A DNA stretch of 22,199 bases from contig MU069455.1 in the NCBI GenBank assembly GCA_002284615.2, forward strand, positions 882,111 to 904,309, read 5' to 3'. The stretch comes from Dunaliella salina (Eukaryota > Chlorophyta > Chlorophyceae > Chlamydomonadales > Dunaliellaceae). How positions within the stretch are numbered: position 1 is the stretch's first letter; each line of letters starts with the position of its first letter. The translations under genes were made by a program, and so were the position numbers. Below the pieces are notes generated by a model. It was given only the letters and a program-made list of their open reading frames with translations. It was not told the DNA's origin and ran no database searches. This document shows, one piece after another, positions 17,526 to 22,199 of this stretch.

Positions 17526-18165
17526 ATGCAACCCAGAGGTGGACAACTCCTCCCTAAGGAAGTGTTTTTTGAATGATCATTGCATAGGTGGGCCCCAACC
17601 TGGGCCGTTCAATCACAGTTTCAAAGAAGCTTTCTATAGAACTAGAGCTTGGCCGTCCCAGGTTGGGGCCATGCGCCTAATTAGCCGCGGCGTGAACCCT
17701 ACTTTTCGCCACCAAATCTTCATTCCTGACCACAAACTGACCAAATTGAATTATTCTTTTTGTTTTGGAGTCCTTGTACCAGAAGTGTCATTGCGAAAAA
17801 AACGCGGTAAAAAGACCCAGTGGTTGGTGAGATACAAAGTTTCAGTCATTTCCGTTAGAGAAAACCTTGCCTAAAGGGTGCCGAAAAAAATCAAAAAATG
17901 ACCTCCTTCTTTCCTATTTTCAAACATGCAGGATGTTAGAATATCATATAAGGGTTATTGAAGAATGGCCCCAGGGTGGAGCTGTGGGCCTTCGATGGGT
18001 GATCTGAGGCCAGGAGAGTGATCTGGGAAACTTCGATTTTCACGATTTTTTGGTGAACGTGATATTTTATGAAATAAAAATGGTTGGCATGATAAGATTT
18101 GAGGAAAAAAGTTGGGAAAGAACACATCCAGTGATATTGGGGAGTTGTCCACCCCTGATGCAAAC
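17526..18165. mobile_element. Non-autonomous hAT-like DNA transposon with target duplication
   Basis: The element spans 17534-18157 (624 bp). The left end is CAGAGGTGGACAACTCC and the right end, reverse complemented, is CAGGGGTGGACAACTCC, a match at 16 of 17. Directly outside lie ATGCAACC (17526-17533) and ATGCAAAC (18158-18165), an 8-bp duplication with one mismatch. The CAGRGGTGG start and 8-bp duplication are typical of hAT elements. No transposase-sized frame is present. A 137-codon open frame from 17461 to 17874 begins outside the left end and crosses into the element. Inside, 14-bp arms GGCCCCAACCTGGG (17591) and its complement (17657) form a long hairpin with a 52-nt loop. Confidence 0.75.
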
Positions 18166-18418
18166 CCTGATTCCTTCATGTTCAACACAATGTCAGCTGC
18201 GAGCGGCAAACGCAATTGTGCGCGTCACCCGAGCATGTCGGGGACACCTAAAGTTTCACAGTTTGGGCGACAGGCACTCACGGAGTAAATGGCCAAGTCC
18301 CTCGTTTTATATGTATTTACGTGCATTATACATCATATGTCTAGAATTTTTAGCATTCACTAGACGGGCATACGGTATTGGCGTTCGGAATTGGCCATCG
18401 CCACTCAAAGATGCTCAC

Positions 18419-18577
18419 CTCATCCTTCTCCTCTTCCCCCGAGTCCTTGCTGTTGACCAAAACAGCCCAGTTGGTGGCGACGCTCAGAGACAGTCCCTCA
18501 GCTTCAGCGAGCACGGCAGGGATGGCGAGCGTGGTCAGCGCGAAAGCAGCTGTGTACCTGCAGGGTCCGGGTTCCAT
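18419..18577 (-). CDS. Gene Y candidate first exon with signal peptide
   Basis: On the minus strand, ATG at 18577 opens 53 codons ending on a codon boundary at GATGAG/GTGAGC. A short basic N-region (MEPGPCRY) is followed by a hydrophobic core TAAFALTTLAIPAVLA and then EAEGLSLS, a good secretory signal-peptide layout. Next come ATNWAVLVNSK and an acidic DSGEEEKDE. N-W-A-V-L-V also occurs near the N-terminus of C13 peptidases such as PIG-K and legumain, but the following residues do not match, so this is only a hint. Alternatively CTGCAG at 18558-18563 is an acceptor and this is an internal exon. The linkage to the exon at 16878 is not proven by phase. Confidence 0.4.
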
Positions 18578-18784
18578 AGCTGTGTTCAGATGCCAAAGCA
18601 GTGGCCAGAGCACAAGTAGTGGTCGGGTTCCAGAGTCAGTGGTGTGGGTAAAAGCAACTGGTTCCCAATCCCAGAGCAATTGAGTGTGCAAGCATGATAA
18701 AGCTCGTCGCTCAAAACGAACCTTTACAGCGAATGCAACACTGCTAGAACAGAAGGAGATACAGCAGCACATATGCCACTGATC

Positions 18785-19780
18785 AACTCAATGCTCAGGT
18801 TCTAAGGCCAGATAGTAGATGTTTCCAATAAGTACAAGCTAAGCCACACAGTTGAATTCCAAAAGAGCAGACAAGGGCCAAGGGCCATTAGGAAAGAAGT
18901 AGAAGCAGGAATCTGGGAGCGCCTGCTACAGACAAAGGTCGAGCACAAAGCCATCCTCAAAGAATTCCACTCTGGGTTTCCACAGATCAGCTTCGCTTTA
19001 CCTGACAACATCTGGTAAGTAGAAGGTTTGCCCGTAAAATAGGATGTCATCATCAATGCCGGCCTCAAAAGATCGATCTGGAGTGCGTGCACCATGAAGC
19101 ATGTGTACCATGAAGTGAGCAAAAAGGTATTGTGGACTGATTCAAGAATGTGAACGCCTCACTCGCTCACGACCTGCCGCTAAATCAATTTTTCATGTAT
19201 GATGCCTACAAGATTACAAATGCACACAGTGTATACAATACAAAAGGGCTCATCTCCTATGGCACCTGTGAGGTCACAGAGGGTTTCAGTTGACTTGCGA
19301 TACTCCTTTTTGTGCTCTAGACCCTCTGAGATGGCGCTTACACATCTCGGCCAACCTCATAAACTCTCAGTTTTTCCGAGTATTGAACCATACCTAGTAG
19401 CCACCCGGTGACGAATGTGGCTAACAAGCCTCGCTGCACGAGCTCCTGCGGGGGGGACAGGGACCGGCGTGTTTTTGGAGGTATTGGGACACCCTATTTA
19501 CCCATGGCCACTTACACATCATACTTGCTGATTCCACTAGTAAATACGCTCGAAGAGCTTACACTAGGCATGCAGCTCAAGCACTTTCACCTCGAGCAAG
19601 CATGCCCCTCTACAATCAAACCATGACAAAGCACCTCCTAAATCAACCATGGCGACATGAATTTCCACTCAGACCAGGACGACTCACCTTGCCAACCATG
19701 GTAACATACCTTCCCAACCAACCATGGCAACATGGATTCCCAATGAGACCAGGACGACATACCTTGCCAACAATTTAACC
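18785..19780 (+). pseudogene. Long coding relic with stops and frame changes
   Basis: Frame one reads PLINSMLRF, TAA (18803), GQIVDVSNKYKLSHTVEFQK, AIRKEVEAGIWERLLQTKVE, LKEFHSGFPQISFALPDNIW, TAA (19016), VEGLPVK, TAG (19040), DVIINAGLKRSIWSACTMKH up to KKVLWTDS. The next frame gives NVNASLAHDLPLNQFFMYDA and YKITNAHSVYNTKGLISYGT up to TGA 19291. The third frame reads LTCDTPFCALDPLRWRLHIS, two TAG at 19395, TAA at 19422, then is open to TAA at 19779. The composition is strongly protein-like. Nearly all stops are TAR where Gln would fit. The family is unknown. It is interpreted as a dead gene or mobile-element gene. Confidence 0.45.
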
Positions 19781-19795
19781 ATGGCAACATACCTT
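19641..19795. repeat. ~75-bp composite tandem repeat
   Basis: Alternating blocks CCATGGCRACATGRATTYCC, AGACCAGGACGACNYACCTTGCCAAC and CCATGGYAACATACCTTCCC occur at about 19647, 19696, 19722 and 19778. They form roughly two composite units at the end of the relic frame. Confidence 0.85.
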
Positions 19796-19847
19796 CCCAA
19801 GCTCGCGCAAAGCTATGAATCCAAAATCCAAGATGAGAGGGACATTT

Positions 19848-20235
19848 GGCTTTGTGAGCGTAAACGTCGCGGCGATGCAAGCTTGTTGCAGTGCCTGCGA
19901 GCGACAAAAGAAGAAATCGGAGGAAGGCTTGGCTTTTTGAGCATGGATGTCGCAGTGATGCAAGCTTGTTGCAGTGCCTGCAAACCAAAAAAAGAGGGAG
20001 CCAAAGGACAGCCTGGCTTTGTGAACATGAATGTCGCATTGATGCAAGCTTGTTGCAGTGCCTGCTAACCCAAAAAAAGAAGGAACCAAAGGACAGCCTG
20101 GCTTTGTGAGCATGAATATCGCAGTGATACAAGCTTATTGCAGTGCCTGCTGACCAAAAAAGGAAAGGAACCAAAGGATGTCGCAGTGATGCAAGCATGT
20201 TACAGTGCCTGCAAACCGAGAAAGAAGGAACGGAG
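19848..20235. repeat. ~84-bp tandem repeat, nearly five copies
   Basis: Units start at GGCTTT at 19848, 19931, 20015 and 20100, with a truncated unit near 20177. Each contains ATGCAAGCTTGTTGCAGTGC. Read in the plus direction, units two and three encode the repeat G-F-(V/L)-x-M-x-V-A-x-M-Q-A-C-C-S-A-C followed by a Lys-rich spacer. Lengths of 83, 84 and 85 bp and stops at the unit ends mean the frame is not maintained. The long open frames over it on both strands are repeat artefacts. Confidence 0.9.
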
Positions 20236-20546
20236 CAGATTTTACTCGAGCTGCCTCCCTAAGTGACAAGGTTAAAAGATTAATGAATTTGGAGCTGCCA
20301 AGCGAGGAGCTCAAGAACCACTCGTGTGCCCCACACAGACAGGTACAGGACCCAAGTGAGGGAAACCAAGTGAGGATCTCAAGGATGGCCTGTCTGCCCA
20401 TTACAGACAAGGGCAGATGCGCAAAACAAAAAGGGCAGCGCCGCCCCAATCATCTTGCAGCAAATCCAGACAAGAAATCAACTGGACATGAAGACTGCCG
20501 TGCCCATGTGTGCGGGTGGGGGAGAGGGTCGACCTTGGGAGTGTAA
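20205..20546 (+). CDS. Unassigned plus-strand frame ending at a TGTAA motif
   Basis: A 113-codon frame rich in charged residues (SLSDKVKRLMNLELPSEELK, then HRQVQDPSEGNQVRISRM, KSTGHEDCRAHVCGWGRG) ends with TAA at 20544. The stop is part of GTGTAAATAAATG, and TGTAA is the usual green-algal polyadenylation signal, though such a short motif is common by chance. The first ~15 codons lie in the degenerate last repeat unit, so the real start is unknown and may be a splice junction. No family recognised. Confidence 0.3.
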   Translation: MPANRERRNGADFTRAASLSDKVKRLMNLELPSEELKNHSCAPHRQVQDPSEGNQVRISRMACLPITDKGRCAKQKGQRRPNHLAANPDKKSTGHEDCRAHVCGWGRGSTLGV

Positions 20547-20737
20547 ATAAATGCTTTTGCGTGTTTTAAGCTCCCTCAGTGGCATGTGTCCTCAGCAAGC
20601 ACTCTTGCACACTCAACAACATACACAGGTAGTGATTGACAAATGAGTGAAATTGACACTCAATGAGTGAAATTTGATATTAAAAATCTGATGAAGGCGC
20701 AGGACATGGAAGGCAAACACGGATCGATGCACCTCAC
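20547..20737 (-). other. Intergenic or downstream part of gene X
   Basis: If the exon at 20914-20738 is read through its donor, the frame ends at TGA near 20660 after RCIDPCLPSMSCAF, so a terminal exon is possible. Two short TCACTCATT direct repeats (on the minus strand) lie here. Nothing else is seen. Confidence 0.3.
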
Positions 20738-20914
20738 CAGATTATAATCAACTCCTGCATATTCAATAGTCAAGAGCCTGCGCAAAAAAGGCAGTTTATT
20801 TCCATCACCTGCATCATAAACGTCACAAATGTCTCTCACTTTTACCCACAAATCATAATTCAATCTTTGCCGCATTCCCTTCCAGCTGCTTTGCCTCGAC
20901 CAAAAACACATGTC
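20738..20914 (-). CDS. Gene X candidate exon (third)
   Basis: This 177-nt minus-strand segment of 59 codons follows GGCACAGAG and ends AATCTG/GTGAGG, phase 0 at both ends. It encodes DMCFWSRQSSWKGMRQRLNY, DLWVKVRDICDVYDAGDGNK and LPFLRRLLTIEYAGVDYNL, among the most convincing coding sequence in the window. An overlapping CACAG/AGAG acceptor two bases away is possible, but the phase with the exon at 21022 favours the one used. The plus strand is interrupted. It may be part of a helical-repeat or large cytoplasmic protein, but I cannot assign it. Confidence 0.55.
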
Positions 20915-21021
20915 CTCTGTGCCTAATACCACTCATGCCCGGACTTCTTTTTTCGGAACTCGGAGTGCACATGCTTAATCGACCCCACTTCTAACTGAAC
21001 AAAGTGAGAGTACTAGCCCAC

Positions 21022-21120
21022 GTCATGGCTGTCCTGCCGGAGAAAGTTGCGTGTCTTGCTGCTCCTAAGCCGGTCCTGACGGCAAAGCATCAATAACACT
21101 TCCATGCACAGCACCACATC
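21022..21120 (-). CDS. Gene X candidate exon (second)
   Basis: A 99-nt minus-strand segment of 33 codons reads DVVLCMEVLLMLCRQDRLRS and SKTRNFLRQDSHD before a GTGGGC donor. The acceptor used is GACACAAG at 21121. The frame is open further upstream to a better acceptor (TGTACGCAG), but only the inner one gives phase 0 to match the exon at 21824. A helical, basic end runs smoothly into the next exon (HD then DMCFW). Confidence 0.4.
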
Positions 21121-21149
21121 CTTGTGTCCCTCAGGCTTGTTGCGTGTCC

Positions 21150-21823
21150 TACTGCGTACAGGTGCACAAGAACACCAGCCTCCAAGAGCACCAACTGTGA
21201 CCTCCTGCTCCCAGGTGCACCAGAGTGTGCAGGAGCGACCCGTGTGACCTACTGCTTACAATGTCGCAAGGACACCAACCTGGAATAGCACTGCATGTGA
21301 CCACCACTGTGCGATAGGATGTAAAAAGACCACCACCATGCAACAGTACTGCATGGAACCACAACCAACGTGCAATAGCACTGTATGTAGCGAGGCTCAC
21401 CAAGGTAGCCGACACCATCATGTGACCTAGTTACGTTCCAGGCACACAAAAACACCAACGTGCAGCAGTGGTGCACAGGACCACTGAAAGGCAATGGCAC
21501 TGCATGTGACAGGGCTCATGCAACAGCACATGCCCACCACCATGCAACAGCATTGCATGTAACTACCACCATCGTGCATTAGCACTGCGTGTGACAAGGC
21601 TCACCAGGGTGGCCAACACCATCATGTGACCTAGCACTTAAAGGCACTAGAGTGCAGTTCTGGTGCACAAGATTACCGACAGGCATTGGCAGTGTGTGTG
21701 ACAAGGCTCACCAGGGTGGCCAACACCATCGTGTGTCCTAGTGCGTAGGTGCACAAGAGCACCGAAGTGCAGTGCTGGTGCACAAGACTACCGTGCATTT
21801 GCACCGAATGTGACAAGCCTCAC
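21150..21823 (-). repeat. Minisatellite carrying copies of a 5' splice site
   Basis: On the minus strand the exon end CTACCCTG/GTGAGGCTTGTCACA (donor at 21823) is copied as CCACCCTG/GTGAGCCTTGTCACA with anchors about 112 and 107 bp further on, and as TACCTTG/GTGAGCCTCG about 204 bp beyond that. Between anchors are ATGATGGTGTTGGC and TAGGTCACATGATGG blocks. Toward 21150-21390 the units dissolve into short CACCACC/TGCAACAGCA-type repeats. Confidence 0.85.
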
Positions 21824-22058
21824 CAGGGTAGCAGAAATCATCTCCCAGGAGGCTTGCTCCCTGCTGTCCGCTGTGCTCAAGGCAGGTGATAACTGCATTT
21901 TGAAAGGCTTGGCTTTGCTGCCTTTCTGTACCCCAACCCTGCCACTGATGTTGTTGGCACTCTCCTCTCCTTGCCTACTGCTGCTGCTTTCTTCGCCGCC
22001 TGCTCTACTGCTGCCGCTGCTTCTTTCATCCAGGACCTCAGGACGTAATTGTTTGTAC
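21824..22058 (-). CDS. Gene X candidate exon (first in window)
   Basis: This 235-nt minus-strand segment runs from a GATGCTTCCTCAG acceptor to GCTACCCTG/GTGAGG. After one leading base it gives 78 codons with no stop: YKQLRPEVLDERSSGSSRAG, GEESSSSRQGEESANNISGR, VGVQKGSKAKPFKMQLSPAL and STADSREQASWEMISATL. It is a hydrophilic Ser/Glu/Gly-rich, probably disordered region leading into a more structured end. The plus strand reads as an implausible poly-Leu stretch. It ends in phase 0, fitting the exon at 21120. Confidence 0.55.
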
Positions 22059-22139
22059 CTGAGGAAGCATCAATAAGGGAGAAGGGGTGCTTGTCGTGCA
22101 TGAGAAGCTGCCACGATGCGCGCCCACGCTTGTGCGCAT

Positions 22140-22140
22140 A

Positions 22141-22199
<59 letters not shown>
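22140..22199. repeat. (GT)n microsatellite at the right edge
   Basis: A GT repeat runs off the window. On the minus strand it is a (CA)n tract about 80 nt upstream of the gene X acceptor at 22059. Confidence 0.97.

Noticed and set aside
17461..17874. 137-codon plus-strand frame
   Set aside because: It starts outside the hAT-like element and crosses its left TIR at 17534, so most of it is transposon sequence. It could at best be the start of a disrupted gene.
14517..19780. Reassignment of TAA/TAG to Gln, which would open two long frames
   Set aside because: The confident large exon (2064-3056) has a great many Gln codons and none is TAR, and several other frames end naturally at TAA or TAG. 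Decay of dead copies explains the pattern better.
19638..20198. 186-codon minus-strand frame
   Set aside because: It lies almost entirely on the 75-bp and 84-bp tandem repeats, whose sequence keeps one frame open by repetition. There are no splice or start signals.

Overview
This window looks like nuclear DNA of a eukaryote. The best fit is a chlorophyte green alga of the Dunaliella type, which is an inference from style: near-balanced base composition, many long (CA)n/(GT)n tracts, pure CAG tracts coding for poly-Gln, short GT-AG exons in large introns packed with minisatellites, and an assembly gap inside a CA repeat. There is no prokaryotic gene organisation. No protein could be assigned a secure function, so the gene calls rest on reading-frame quality, splice sites and exon phase.

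Left third (1-10030), plus strand: one gene of unknown function. Its candidate exons are 36-69, 739-840, 1700-1846, 2064-3056, 4726-4785, 7352-7413 and 9255-9363 (or 9420-9474), perhaps ending at 9974-10030. All internal exon phases agree. The product would be an alanine/glutamine-rich coiled coil, then a five-unit repeat with poly-Gln linkers, then short Ser/Thr- and Pro-rich segments. Its introns hold a TA-flanked MITE-like element, several minisatellites, a U6 snRNA-like pseudogene and G-rich hairpins.

Middle (10040-15160): a graveyard of mobile-element remains. Three degraded copies of one retroelement-like C-terminal protein end lie at 11.2-11.6 kb (+), 12.0-12.3 kb (-) and 12.6-13.3 kb (+), with related 3' flanks and dispersed repeats. 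Further decayed or frameshifted reading frames follow at 13.66-15.16 kb.

Right part (15200-22199): candidate minus-strand exons of at least two genes. Gene Y has exons near 18.5, 16.8, 16.3 and 15.3 kb. Gene X has exons at 22058-21824, 21120-21022 and 20914-20738 and enters from the right. Between them are a complete non-autonomous hAT-like element (17534-18157, with TIRs and 8-bp target duplication), a degraded plus-strand coding relic (18785-19780) and two coding-like minisatellites.

The most interesting pattern is that at four separate exons the 3' exon end and its 5' splice site have been duplicated downstream into the intron, in places growing into a minisatellite. In one case this creates a second exon of matching phase that could be used as a mutually exclusive alternative.
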